Assembly (NCBI RefSeq): GCF_019925205.1
Contig: NC_083568.1
Location: 30,992,001 to 31,056,000, forward strand
Direction of reading: 5' to 3'
DNA length: 64,000 nt
Source of the DNA: Metopolophium dirhodum
Taxonomy: Eukaryota; Arthropoda; Insecta; Hemiptera; Aphididae
Part shown: piece after piece, positions 13,416-26,714 of the stretch
Position numbering within the stretch: the stretch's first letter is position 1
How the letters are laid out: every line of letters starts with the position of its first letter
Notes under the pieces: model-generated
What the model was told of the DNA's origin: nothing
Databases searched by the model: none
What the model saw: only the letters and a program-made list of their open reading frames with translations
Program-made: the position numbers and the translations under genes

Positions 13416-16400
13416 CTAGAACTGCACGTTGTGGCCTCTTAGAAACGCGTCGATCTGGCCGGCGGCCAAGCTCTGTTGTCCGGGCGTCCGGCCGGGCTGG
13501 ACGAGCACGAACTGCTGCTGGTGCGCTTCCGGTTGCTGTTCGAACCGCTGCGGCTGCTTGGGCGCGAACTGCGACGCCGGTTCGAAACGCTGCGACGGCG
13601 GCGGGAAGAACTGCGGCGACGACTGTGGTTGGAACGACTGCTGTTGTTGCTGTTTCTGTTGCTGTTGTCTGAACAGGTTTTGCGACTGTTGGAACGCCAT
13701 GGCCTGTTGCTGCTGCACCAATTGCTGTTGCGGGCCCGGGGCTCCCGGGAATCCGGCGGCTGGCCGCTGGAAGTCGAACTCGACCGGTCTCTGCTGCTGG
13801 AACTGCGGCTGGAACGGTTGGACCGCCGGCCGGAATTGCGGTTGCGGTTGTTGGAACTGCGGTTGTTGGAATTGCGGCTGGGCCTGGGGACGGAACTGCT
13901 GTTGCTGCGGCAGGGGCTGTTGTCTAGCCGGTGCCGTTGCTCCCTGCAGGGGCAGACGTTGGTTGATGTTGATGCCGGCCTGCTGTTTGGGCACCTGTTG
14001 GAATATGACCGTGTTGTACTGGCCGGTGGCCGGGTCGAAAACCAGTTCGGTGGTGTACAGCGCTGAGTTGGGCCCGGTGGGCGACTGGAGCTGCACCTTG
14101 CCCGACTGCGATGGTGGCTGCGGCAAGTTGCGGATGGCCGAATCCAAGTTTCCGGCGCCCGAAATGAATTGTGGTTGTGGAGCAGCGGTGGTCGATGACG
14201 ATATCTGCGGGGGTGGTCTTCTGGGACTTTCCTGGAACGATGGCTGCTGCAGTTGCTGTCTGCCGGGCTGGCGCGGGGTCGTGGATGGCTGAGATTGTGG
14301 CTGTGGTTCGAAATCGCCGAATGTCTGCTGGAACAGGGTGGTGGTCGGACGGTTCTTCTTGGGCTTGGGCCTGCCAGCGTTCGCGGGAATGTTGGCTGGA
14401 ATGTTCTCCTCTTCACCCGGTTTGCCCGGTTGGTCGTCGTCTTCTTCGGCATTGACCGCGTTCGGGTCACATGGGTTGCCCTGCACGTACGTGAATTCCC
14501 GTTTGTTACCGTCCGGGTCTACGTAACCGTACTTGCCCCTGACCACGCAGTCCGTGCCCCTGGTCTCCTCTTTGAAGCTACCATCGTCCGCCTCGTAACC
14601 GAACGTGAACGAACCGTCGTCGTTCAGCTTATTGAAGTTCCGGATGGTCTGCGCGGTCGGCTCTTTCTGCTGCTGTGGCTGTTCCTGTTGCTTGAGCCGT
14701 TGCTGGATGAGCTGCTGAGCATGTGGTGACTGAGATCTCGGACCCGCTTTCGTCGGCTGGTGCTGCTGTCTGATGATCACCTGCGGCTGTTCGTCTTCTT
14801 CGTCGGCGGCAGCTTCTTGCTGCTGTTCGCGGGCTCGCTGCTGCAACACCCTGGGCGTTTGTCGCACCACAACCACCGGTTGCCGTTCGGCTTCGATGTC
14901 CACCTGCGGTCTGTGTTGCAACGGCCTGCGCGCGATCAACACCGGCTTGAATTGTTGCTGTTGCTGTTCATCGTCGGCAGCGGCCTGTGCGTCGTCTTGT
15001 TGACCGTCATCAGAAGCCGCCGGTTTCACGTTCACTCGTCTGCTGTCCACATCTGTCGACCACAGCGTTACCAATAGTAACGCGGCCTGCGAACACCACA
15101 GAAGAACATTATTAATACAAAAATACTTTTTAGAAACTGAATTTTCTCCAATCGCCTCGAAATCGATACGATATAATAATGCAATAACGCATATTACTAT
15201 TGTAATAATATAACAATATACAGTTTGAGATGGGAAGTAGGTGGTTGCCAAGAGGCGAGTATACGAAGGCATGTTTGCCAAATATTTATGACGAATTATT
15301 TCACACCTGAAAGTTTAGTCATGCGTCTTCCCCCCCCCACCCCGAAACAAAACCGTTAACAAACAATACGTTCTTTCGAATTTCAATAATATATGCAACC
15401 GTATTTCATCGGATACGCAAAAATACGATCGAAATGAATAATTAAGCTTAAAAACTTTTACGATAAAGTCTTGTGATATTATAAGTTCAATGTACGAGCC
15501 CAATACCTGTGATGTGAGTTTTCGTATACATTTTCCAAACTAGTCGCGGGTGCGACTTACAAGTCTTTCCACGTCCACGACCATCCCAGGTGTGAGGACC
15601 ACTGCGGATCTTCGCAATAATGATATTATTATTATTATTATTATAGACGTGTCGTAACTCGTAACGTCGTCCCGAGAGGACGAAAACAAAAAACATACTC
15701 GCAATAGTAATAATAATAATAATAACACTCGCAGGCTATAAATCACGGCACATTATAACGCGTGTAATAACACAATATTCTATTATATATATATATATAT
15801 ATATATGTGTCGGAAAACCCACGGCGGTTCGAACAACGAGAACATTATATTCCCACGGTGAACCGCGTGTGACCCGCGTGCGCGAAACGTCAAGGACGCT
15901 GTATATACGGTATAGATGTCACGATCTATTATAATGTGTATATAGGTGTCAGACTTTTGCATTTTGAGAAATACGCCGAGGGCCACGGGTCAAACGATCA
16001 GAAAACGGACCAGTATTATGACGAAATCGTTTTTACGAAAATCCCTGGCACCTATAATATACCTAAGGTATATCGTAATAATATATTATTGTATATTAGA
16101 TGTGAAGGATTAGCGTAGAAATAAATCGCGGTATATGTTAGCAAAAAGAATGCGGTATACTGTAGCCGTGACTATAAATTATTGGCTTGTGATAACTCGA
16201 CATAGAGTACTATTCCCTCGGTACGAATAATATTATAAAAACAGAAAAAAGTAAAAACCGTCATCGGAATGTTCGAAATATATCTTAATCGCAAACAACA
16301 ATAATTAGGTAGCGACATTAAGGCAGTGGTGTAATAATAATACGATGGTAATTATTATTACTTAGTCTTGGTTAACGGTCGAACATCGAACGGTTTTGGG

Positions 16401-16784
16401 ACGAGCGGTTATAGCTATGTAGGCGTATATAGTTATCGGGTGTTACGAATCGTATTCGATTACGATACTAATTCGAAATGGGTAACGTAACACTATTTTG
16501 ACTTTTGGGCGGTACGAAAAGAGTCGGAAAAATTACTGCGTACCTACTGATAGTGCAATGACACCGGTAAAAAAACACATCTCTAATGTATGCAAAAAAC
16601 GGAGAAGCACTTACGGAGACGTTTCCGCCGATCGCTCCACCGAATAGCGCCAGAAACGTTACGGACCGTTGTTTTGTAATGTAACAATAATAATAATTAT
16701 TGTTATCGTATTACCATTACCGTTACCGTCATTATTATTATTATTATTATTATCGATGTTGTTGTATAACTCTATATGTTTGTG

Positions 16785-16826
<42 letters not shown>

Positions 16827-18523
16827 ACGATGACGGACGTAGATGGTAGCAAAGGTAAAATGATAAAAAAAAAAAAAAATACAACATAATAATATAAGCC
16901 TAGATAACGATTAGTGAAAGTTGCACACACACACACGTCCGTGCGCACTGTGCTTATTATTGTGTTCCGGTCCGTCGGCAATTAAACGTTCGATATTATG
17001 TTAATTCGGTTTTCGAAAAAAAATAATTGTGTTATACATTATTCAATCATTTTTTCCCTCCCGATAGGCATACCTAACCCATAGGCCATATAACTGCTCA
17101 ATAAACCGCGCGACCATTCCGAAATCACTACGAGTAAAGCTGAATAATGATAATAATAATAATAATAATACTGTTTGTCGTGGTCGGACGTAACGATATT
17201 ATTTCGAAAAATAGAAATACTAAATACGTATATTATTATTATTATTATAATATTGTTGTACGATATATCGATACGTTATTGTATAATATTATATCGAGTT
17301 ACACGTACTATAAAACGTATTATAATATTGTACCTTCCTCGGGTGTCGGATTGCGCAATGACCGCCGAACAATTTAAAACGGACTGTTGACGGGGAAAAA
17401 AAAATAATAATAATAATAAAAATAATAAACGTACGATTTCGTGTGTATAATAAAGCACGTACTCGGTGTGTGTCCGCGGTCGCGGGAAAATAATAAAAAT
17501 AAATAGATTTTCGTTTTCATCTCAAGGTTCGTGACGATGGCATTATCGTTCGTTCCTTCGGACATGAACGACATGAAAGGAACATGCTGAGTAACTATAT
17601 CTGGTCAGATAATAACATTATATTATGAGCCTAATTGACAACCTCGCAGGGCGATCCGAATACCCATAGAACGCGATACACTTCCTTGGACGATGATGAT
17701 GTATCAAGGTCTCGCCGCAGAGTAATTTTCACTCTGTGGGTCTTACATGTCCGTAAAAGATAATATTACGACGTCTGAGGAATATAGCGTGTGGCTAATA
17801 CAAGTCGTATCGATTCTTTTGCGTCGGATCGAGAACAAAACCATTTGTTTTCATCGTCGTGCCGTCGCACGTAATCTCCGGTGCGATATCATATTATATC
17901 ATCGTCGCTGTATTACTATGATAATAATATGTCTCTTTCAGCGCACCTCTTTCAGAGTTCTTATCGTCCGTACTACAACAAAACGTATATTATACCGAGC
18001 GACGAGTCAAATATAATGTACATAATATTTGCACCAGATATACGACGATGACATTGCGCGAGAATATAGAGTCGGAAAAAAACGCATTACACTGGAAGTA
18101 TGACGTATACAGAATATTAAATCACCCGAAAGAAGTCGTGAACAGGATATAGTACGTCGTCGTGTGTCCCGTTGCGGGTAAGCATCTAATAAGTACAACG
18201 AGTAATGTGATGTGAAATTAAAATTCCAAAACCCGACGTGTTCGTTTCTTTCGCGAAAATGTTTATTTATTTGTTTGTTTGTTTATTTATTTAAAATTAA
18301 AATAACGATTGATCGTACATGTTTAAAACATCGGTGGCACACTCTGCGTGGAGGCCCAGACTGGGAAAGAGTAAACGGTAATAATATAGTATTGGTTTAT
18401 ACGATATCGGAACGCGGCCGGAAAATCGTTTTCCAATCGATGACATGGCGTACGTTATTATAATATAATAATATAATATCACGAGACGGGTTTACTCACC
18501 AAGATGTATGTCGTGTACTTCAT
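13416..18523 (-). CDS. RR-1-like cuticular protein, Gln/Pro-rich, 564 aa (2 exons)
   Basis: Secreted structural protein predicted to bind chitin in the cuticle. Join on the minus strand: exon 1 18523-18500 (MKYTTYIL, donor GTGAGT), exon 2 15086-13416 (acceptor TTCGCAG); phase 0, 564 residues. The frame stays open for 65 codons upstream of the acceptor, but that stretch is intron: splicing instead gives a good signal peptide (MKYTTYILAALLLVTLW). A chitin_bind_4 / Rebers-Riddiford segment lies at about residues 163-216 (DDGSFTFGYEADDGSF ... GKYGYVDPDGNKREFTYV). It is flanked by an N-terminal arm rich in Gln and acidic residues and a long C-terminal arm of PQ/QQQ, FQPQ and FRPQ runs. Two cysteines (TDCVV and NPCDPN) sit in the RR segment, which is uncommon because most mature cuticular proteins lack Cys. 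Coding DNA is much GC-richer than its surroundings. Domain and structure are read directly; cuticle location is family knowledge. Confidence 0.9.
16786..16825. repeat. (GT)n microsatellite in intron 1 of the 564-aa cuticular gene
   Basis: About 20 uninterrupted GT units. Confidence 0.95.
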
Positions 18524-18743
18524 CGCGTCGGCGGCACCGTGCAGGTCGTTGGAATAATATACCTATGTACGCGCTCCGAGTGAAAAATGCGCAAAATTAT
18601 TTTTGTCTTTTAAACTGTGTGTCGAAAAATCGAAAATAATAACTCTGCAGCGAATGATACACGCGCGTTGCAGCACTGTGGAAGGCACTGCGGCGAGAGG
18701 TCCGCGTATGGTCCTTAAACGATCGTCTTATTCAGTGGCGCAC

Positions 18744-18779
18744 ACTGACCGGCCGAGCGGGTGCCGAGCGGGTTTTATA
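18744..18779 (-). promoter_or_regulatory. TATA box and initiator of the 564-aa cuticular gene
   Basis: On the minus strand TATAAAA lies at 18779-18773 and the arthropod initiator TCAGT at 18748-18744. Their spacing of about 31 bases is canonical. A start near 18746 gives a 5' UTR of about 220 bases before the ATG at 18523. No TATA/Inr pair of comparable quality was noticed nearby. Confidence 0.7.
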
Positions 18780-18845
18780 ACTTTCCCCCGCCGCCGCGTA
18801 GTCTCGGGGCCGAAACCGCCGCTCTCGCACACAACATCGCAACCG

Positions 18846-18857
18846 CAACACCGTCGT

Positions 18858-18891
<34 letters not shown>

Positions 18892-18905
18892 ATCGCTGTC
18901 GTCAT
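18846..18905. repeat. Hexameric (CGTCAT)n-like microsatellite upstream of the 564-aa cuticular gene promoter
   Basis: Tandem CGTCGT/CATCGT triplets lie about 100 bases upstream of the TATA box. They produce long but spurious Ser, Asp or Arg/His-rich frames on both strands. Confidence 0.9.
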
Positions 18906-19360
18906 CGACGTCTCGTGGATACGCAGTTTGTCGTGTACGGGTACTACTCCTGCCGAATCCCCTGCAGATCACGCGGATCTCTCCGCGTCCAACTTCTGTA
19001 GAGCACCTCCTCCGTGTCGCGTAACAGTCGCAAGACGTGTCCGAAGTTGCAGTCTGCGCAACACGGACGTTATAGACACGGTAATATTAAAATATGTCGA
19101 ACGTCCGCAACGCGGTAAATCGTACGGATTAATCGGTACCTATATTGTCCGACCGAAACCGGTAGGCAGGTATGATGTTGTAATATATCCGTCGACAATT
19201 AGATCACCGTGGTATATAATCTCTCCGAGGCACACAAACCTGAAACTCTAGGAATGCTGTGCCATCGTCGTCGTATACCTATAACCGCCCTGTGTTCGGT
19301 ATACCAGTTACTAAATAATATATTGACCGTTTCCGCCATACGTGATATGGTAGGCATACA

Positions 19361-19940
19361 CATAAAGGCTGTGCAGGTTAATGATTTTTTTAAACTCAGT
19401 CAAGTCAAGTTAATATGCATCAATAACAAAAAGTTAAAAGTCAATTTGACTATAGGTTAACTCAGTTGAGTTGAAAGTTAATACACACTTTTTGTTAAAT
19501 TTTTAAGGAGTTAAAAAAAAAGTTTATTTGTGTATACAAGGTAAGCGTACTTCATTTTTTTTCAACTCAAAACTAAATTATACCGTATAGTGTATAGTAT
19601 AGTACAGTTTAGTGTACGGTATAGTGTTTATACTTTATACGGTATATCCATATAAGTTAGATTCGGATGATATACATTTTTAACTTTAAACGATTCACGG
19701 TAATATTTTTTGACATGAAAACGAAATAGACTGAAATAGTGAAATATGATAAAATTAAAAACAAAATAAATTAACTTAACTAATTTCTTAAAATGAAAAA
19801 TGAATTCGTTAATTTCACGTTAATTAAAAAAGAAATTTAGTAAGTTAACAGTTAAGTTAATGAAAAGCCAGACGTAACTACCTAGTTAAGTTAAAAAGTT
19901 AGAATAAAATTAACTTTTTAACTCGTTAATGACCAGCCTT
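19361..19940. mobile_element. hAT-like MITE, 580 bp, with 8-bp target duplication
   Basis: The element runs from CATAAAGGCTGTGCAGG to GACCAGCCTT and is bracketed by identical 8-bp repeats GGCATACA (19353-19360 and 19941-19948). Its ends form an imperfect inverted repeat (AAGGCTG...TTAATGA against AAGGCTGGTCATTAACGA). Length and 8-bp duplication fit a non-autonomous hAT element. The interior is rich in TTAACTT words and holds no long ORF. Confidence 0.65.
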
Positions 19941-21198
19941 GGCATACATGATACTATATAGCGATAATAAATTGTCAGGAAACTTCATCGCAACCATAAA
20001 GAACTGTTATTTTTAATGATTATTATTAGGTTGATTGTTTGGGGATGTGGGTGGCTTACTATTGAATAGTCGAGAGTTAAGTCCTCCATTTAATATTTTC
20101 CAAGATCACCAGCCATATATATAGCTGATCGTATATTTATTTTATTTATATGTAACGGGCGAAAATGCATCATCGTTTATTGTATTTACCACACCTTTGA
20201 CTATGATTTTTCGTTTTACTGTGCTCGGCACATACCAACATACCTAATGACTACAACAGTATAATAATATCGTACTGGCCGGTATGTTATAGGTGAATAA
20301 TATCGATTGCCCTCGGGATGGCGTTTAGACCCGGTAACGGGTTCGCACACCGCGCTGTAAAGTTCATTTAACGTCGATTTATTGTTTTGCTCGCAGTCCT
20401 TTGTCCGCGTCTAAGCGTCAATACGTTACATTGTTTTTGTCGTTTTCATATTACACATACCTACCTATATGTATATTGTATAGTGCACCTCTAATACGCA
20501 TTGTTCGACGGCACCTCGACAAAATATTATAACAATAATATTGTATGTAGGTACTCGTCGCACCAATAGTCTCTGCTGCAGCAGAGTTGATATTATACCA
20601 TGCGCGCGACCGAATTCGTCTGTTGCAGACTACAATATTATATAATTTATTATTATTATAGAAATATAACTTTGCCGACGACGTTCGCGGCGGTATGAGT
20701 TAAAAATATAATATCGCGATGGAATTGTAATTTGGATAGGCTCTCGCGATCGCAGTGCCGCACAAATCGGTCGTAAACGATTTTAGGTCTCGCGCGACGA
20801 TTTATATCAGTATCTGTCCCTCTATAAATAATATTTTAATATATTGTATTATATCATCATAATATTATAATACACCGTTAGTGTGCATAATATATAGGTA
20901 ATAACTGGAAAAATCGTTTGTTTCTAGTTGAACGCGATTTCTTACGGTAAAAATCACTTATAATAATATTAATTTCATTTCACCAACATACATAATAAAT
21001 ATATAACAGTATGCATTTGAAATGATGATGTCTCCAAAAATCAATGCTCGTGGAAGAGACGCAGAGTTCTATAATTAAATTTAACATATTAATTTTTAAC
21101 TAAACTTGTTAAAATGTAAGAATATACTGCGATGTGTATTCTATGTACTTATTATGTTGTGTTTTTGTTGAATATATAATAATATGCGTAATATATAC

Positions 21199-21330
21199 AG
21201 TAAAACCTCCACTAACGGACACCTCCTGACCTTTTTCAAACTACAAAATATAATATACGAACTGAATCCTTTGCAGAATAGCGGATAGAACTTCAGCTAC
21301 CGAGAGTGACCGGTATATCTAGAAGTTTCA
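21199..21330 (+). mobile_element. Possible pogo/Tigger-type terminal fragment
   Basis: CAGTAAAACCTCCACTAACGG next to TA resembles the terminal inverted repeats of pogo/Tigger DNA transposons. No matching right end (GGTTTTACTG) was found, so at most one end survives. The right boundary is arbitrary. Confidence 0.3.
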
Positions 21331-22289
21331 CCGCACAATGGTAACCCTCAAGTCGTATATGAGATTATGGAGGCACAATACATATTTTACCGTCACTATA
21401 GCTCGTTTAATATTCAACGTTGTGCGAAAGCTCGGGAAAATCGATTATCTCAGAACGCAGATTCTCTTTTGATTTATATACTGCATTGATGTTCTGACGT
21501 TCCACAGTTGACGGTACGTTGCAGTATGTTATGGATTTTCGAATGAGGGTTGCTGCGTGGGGTGAAGGTACACGGTTTACATTACAGGGTATTAGTATTC
21601 ATATTTTATTATTATTAAAATGTATAAAATATATTATAAACTAGCCTTTACTAACCGACTTTGGCCAGATAATAGGTTAAAAAAAATCTATCTTTCTATC
21701 GTTTTTCTTTCGTTTTATTTCGCTTTCAATGAAATAAAATATAATAGATATCTTACAAACACAATAAATAAAGTTAATTTCATGATAATTCTTAATTCTG
21801 GATACATTTGTTATGTTAACACAAACAACTGAAGACAGATTCAACGAAAACTTAAAAGCCGACGTAAATCCAATATCGTTAAGGTTGGTAGGTTTTCGTC
21901 TTTATGTGTTTACATATATTTAATATATCCAGAATTAAGAAAGCAAATCATAAAAGTAGGTAATCATTGTAATTGTGTTCATAATAATATTATGTTCCTA
22001 TTTGATTTTAATATTACACGGAGTGCCGCCACTGGGTGACTTCCCCCTCCCGTCAATCAAATCTCATCAAATTTACTTATTGTATAGCACTATAACATGT
22101 CAATACAGATTGTAAATATATAAATTTTGTTAAATAAAAAAAAAAAGAAAAGATTTTAATATTATTGGGTTTTTTTTTTTTTAAATATAATATTTGTAAA
22201 CATTTTTACATGCCATATTTCTTATAATTTATTTTAACAAACTAATGTAGTAATCTGTAAGTTGTCACCAATGACAACCATTTAATAAA

Positions 22290-22515
22290 AGCAAAAAAAA
22301 AAAAATTTGATTTCCGTTACCCAAAACTCAACCCATGCGTGAACCAGCTTATAGCATCCGATATAGGGATTGAAAAAATAAGGTATAAACATCCTCCTAG
22401 TCTCGGGGAACTTACTATTATAATATAACCGTTATTGGAAATGGTCCAGTAGTTTTTGAGTGTGTCGAGGACAAACACACAGAGTAGGTAAAATTCGTTT
22501 TTATTTATATATCCC
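22290..22515. repeat. Decayed dispersed-repeat relic
   Basis: The segment holds AATGGTCCAGTAGTTTTTGAG followed by GACAAACACACAGAG and a T/A tail. This tract is typical of abundant insect Helitron-like or RTE-like repeats. The class cannot be decided because the ends are not clear. Confidence 0.35.
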
Positions 22516-25251
22516 TGCAGACGCGTGTGTCACCTTACACATTCGTTCGGTAATATTCGGAGTCCCACGCCACACATAGGTGTACAGTAACTATTTTCGA
22601 TTCACAAAATGTATAAATCTATAATAATAATTCTTCGACCAGCTACGTGTGTCGGAGTAGTCTCGTTTGCTTGTACCGCGTGTATCGCTACCGCAGGTCA
22701 TCGGTGTTAAGTAAAATAATATATTATTATAATATATTGACATTTCATTTCGATATGCATTAAACGATAACAACTATACTGTATTCGGTACAACTCTATA
22801 TAGGGGTGTCTTGTCTGAAATATTTAAAATCCTCTCGTATTCCCCCGTTCGGTATTAATCTGTCACTGGTACAACCTGGGTATATATACCAGAGATAGCT
22901 GATAACGCCGTTCCATAATTATATAGTATAGTCACTATACCCACCATGTAGGTATATTATAGCAAAACCGTTAAAAAATATATCATAAAGGCCCCGCGCC
23001 GATTTATGACCCGTTTGACGGAAAATATTACAGGAAAATGCCAAATTGAATTATGACTCACTAATTATAATTATCGAGTTTACATATTATTATTATTATT
23101 ATAGTTGCGATTGCGGCACAGCCCCGCGGGTCTTTTCGCGGCGATTATTATATAGCTTGGCACTGCCTACCTCATCCGGACGGCGATCTACATAACAATA
23201 TTTTTATATTTTGTTATGCAATATTACGTACTATCGAAAATTATCCACTCTAAGTATAGGTATTATAATATAATAATACGAAACACGTCATTATATAGAC
23301 GCGTGCTTTTTATTCTATGCGCGTTATTATATAGGTTAGGTACCTATCTATAAGCTCGACAATATTAATTCGTATTCGCCGATTTTAAAACGTCCAACAA
23401 CATAATATTTTCGCACCTCCGCGACGTCCCCGTGTCGTGGATAATCGCTCCGTAATAATATATTATCATAGGAAAACTACGTTTTAAAATTCAAAATACA
23501 ATATTAATGGGCAAAAGGGGTAATACATCTTCGGCATGATAATACTATAGTATTATTGCCCATAACGTACCGCATTGCATAACTTTTGTAACAATACAGA
23601 CATAATATTATACTTATCAAGTTGCAGGGTACCTGTAAGTTTTCGCGTTTAAATCGAATTTACGATCGAGTGGTTGGGGCGTTGAGCAATATTCTGTTGT
23701 TCGAGATACCCAGTCGATTTGTTGACATTATAAATACATATGTTGTGTAATTACATTTTTTTTTCAATTGACTTTTAATGACAGTACAACATATCGAGGT
23801 AAAATAATACTGTTTATCATTTCCATTCGTAAATCGGCTGAGCCATATACTGCTTATAACCATTAATGAAAGTGCGCATTGTGTGTAAACGAATTTTAAT
23901 ACTATTACTAGTTACAACTCTCGCAAAAATAAGACTAATCTTTAATGTGTTAAAGTTAAATAAATAATTAATGACTAATAATAATATAATATGTTTAACT
24001 TACTTTGAAAACGTTACACCAGTCAAATTTTAGTGTAAAAACGGTGACTAATTTTCCGTATTATTCATTGCACGAACAACCGTTTAGTTCACGAATGTAG
24101 TATAACTCGACTAAATAATAACGATTAGATTATTGCAGACCTTAGCGGCGGGGCTTAAACTAAGTACATGGGTTGTACGGCATTAACTTGTTATTTAAAT
24201 ACCCTTTTCACAAAACAAACGAAGCAAATTGCCGATTATAATAATTTTAAGATGTCCATTATTGCTTAAAGTTAGGTGTAACATGGCTCATCTGTACCTA
24301 CCCATAAATTATTATAGCAATAATTGTCAGTTGAACGGATTTGTATACTTTGGTAGGTATTAGGTAGGTACCTATATTATATTTTTAATTAAACTGCGTC
24401 TCGCGGGTGAAATTAAAATTTTATAAATTTTCATTCGTTAAAAATTGAGAAATTAAATACCTATAAAGATTCACATTAGATAGGAATAGGACGTACGACG
24501 TTAATTTGGTATTAGAAACTTTAACACAATGAAAGATAACAATTTATTATACCTACACGGTACGTATATATTACATATTATGATATTTATTATATAACAT
24601 GAGGATTAGATTAAACGTTTGATTTATCTATTTTCATTATATACAATTTTATATTGTGTTATTGTTATTATAGACATAAATTATATCATATATAGGTAGG
24701 TACCTATACTAACCAATCGTTTTTGTAACATTGTCAACTGTACTTAATTTAGATTTACACCAACAAAGAATGATAATAATATATTGTAATATACAATATT
24801 ATTATTCATGTTAATCATTACAAATGATCAAAAGTAGGTAGGTGCCTAATTAATTATAACATATATTATAACGTTAAAAAGTAAAACTTTTTTTTTAAAA
24901 ATAATTAATTAAAATTAAAAAATCAAACAAACAAGATATGTTTGAATAATAATATTAATGATGTTAGTTTAGTCGGAGAAAATATAATATAACAGCGCAG
25001 TTGTACACATTTTACGTAATACATTCACTGGAGTAGACTTTTTAAATAACAATAATCTTTCACGCTTAAGAAAATCGTAAGTTGTTAACGTTTCTTATAA
25101 TGTGAACATATTTAATTTTCATTTCAAGAAAATACTTTTTTTTTCTCATGTATCTCTTTACTTCACTTTGTATAAATTGCGTTCTGTTACACATTTTGTT
25201 CGTTCCGTTACGCGTGCAATACTTTTAGCGCAAGAAATAAACTTCTACTAA

Positions 25252-25517
25252 ATGACTAGATACTTTGCTCTACTGCACCTTTCGCTGTTCCTTTTCAGTC
25301 TTTGGTAGTCGGAATCGCATTGTATTATACAAAGGTTGCACGGGTTGTTTGTGATTTATTTTCGGCCTTGGTTGATTCAACAGGAATTGTTGACCCAATT
25401 GCATTACGTGAACCTGAAAATTTGTCTTCAGTTAACATCGGCAATCTGTCAACCGTAATTCGTATATTTCGTAATATTTTATTTTTAAATCTCGCGCCGT
25501 TTGGGCGTGAGAAATAA
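25252..25517 (+). other. Candidate small secreted-protein gene or pseudogene, interrupted frame
   Basis: An ATG at 25252 opens a signal-peptide-like frame (MTRYFALLHLSLFLFSLW) that stops at TAG after 18 codons. A different frame is open from before 25302 to 25517 (VVGIALYYTKVARVV and onward), ending just before an AATAAA. A TATAAAT lies near 25171. The two frames overlap at the stop, so a one-base indel (real or assembly) would join them. Alternatively the TTTTCAG at 25292-25298 is a splice acceptor. No homologue is recognised and coding status is unproven. Confidence 0.25.
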
Positions 25518-26714
25518 AATGTACGTTTATCAGCATTATTATTATTATTTTGTATTGAAAATGACAGTGTCGATTTTTGTGTTAAAAAAAATTACGAAAT
25601 TCACATAAAGGTGTATGCTATATAACTTCTATATTATGATATCATTTGAGGAAATTTACAATATTATAGATAGGTGGATAATAGCTAGGTATAGGTATAT
25701 AATAATAAGATCATTAATATTCATTTAGAACGATAATTATTTGAATATTATATTATTTTAATATTATTCATTAATTTCAACTATAGCAATGTTGTAATAA
25801 CACAATAATAATTATTATTATAGTTTGTATGAGTATATTAGTCAAGTTTGCGTTTGTCAGTAACAAACGGTATGCAGTATGCTAATTGTTTGATTTTAAA
25901 TAGGTACGCCTACCTATTGGTATATTAAATAGGTACCTGGGTATTATGTTTTTAACTGTGAATTATTATACCCATTGAAGTTATATATTTTTTTTAACCT
26001 TTACTCAAGTACGATGAATTTAATCGGAAAGAGATCTAATGGTTGGAATATTAAATTATCAGCGTGTCGACCACGTGTAAACTATACTTACGATTATTTT
26101 AAAATTACGTGTACCTGAATATATAATTTAAAAGGCGGTAAAGTAGGTATACCTACCCATAACTATATCGTGCGTTTGTTGTAACTATACAAAAACGATT
26201 ATTTTCCATATAGTTGTGGGCTCGATCGTATTATTTGACTGACATCTCGTGCGTAGGAATTACTGACGGCAAAACGTATCCGAGAAATTCAAACCGATTT
26301 CTAAAAAAAAAAAAGCAAAGCCGAGATCCGGTGAGCAATAATCACCCGCGCACCGTCGTCGTCGGTGCCAATTGGCGGCCTTGAACTTCGCCACAATTTT
26401 CTCAGGCAAACACGCGAACGTCGTCGTCGTCGCTAATCATAATATTACAAAAATAATAATAATAATAATAATACTAATAATAACAATAATAGTAATAGTA
26501 ATAATAATAATCAATACCGCTTAGGAATACTGATGACGGGTGACTTTGGACACGACCGCGGTCGCGATTTCATCAGGTGGTTTAGACATCACGATTGCAG
26601 CGGGGCCGGAATGGTTAATGTTCGCATTGTTTCGGTTTTCACCGATCGAGCGCCGTTTTCGAACTGTATTGCACCACGACATATACGCGATGATAATAAT
26701 ATATTATAATGTTT

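Larger units (their letters stand above)
19949..26714. other. Gene desert, left part
   Basis: AT-rich DNA between the first cuticular gene and the 26.7-kb duplication. Apart from the possible pogo end, the repeat relic at 22.3 kb and the doubtful small ORF at 25.25 kb, I see only TAA-type runs and recurrent TAGGTACCTA palindromes. Confidence 0.5.

Noticed and set aside
13439..14470. 343-codon minus-strand Arg/Ser-rich frame
   Set aside because: Alternative frame of the same Gln/Pro-rich exon; overlaps the true RR frame and has no domain.
13429..15077. Long plus-strand frames (up to 287 codons, Cys/Gly/Leu-rich) opposite the 564-aa cuticular gene
   Set aside because: They are antisense readings of CAG/CTG-rich Gln/Pro repeat codons; the minus strand has the RR domain, splice sites and promoter.
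15087..15281. 65-codon N-terminal extension of the 564-aa cuticular ORF beginning MANMPSYTRLL
   Set aside because: It lies upstream of a clear acceptor and is AT-rich intron; exon 1 at 18523 restores a normal signal peptide in frame.
18761..19024. Ser-rich, Asp-rich and Arg/His-rich frames upstream of the first cuticular gene
   Set aside because: Generated by the CGTCAT-type microsatellite; they change identity with frame and have no start or splice context.
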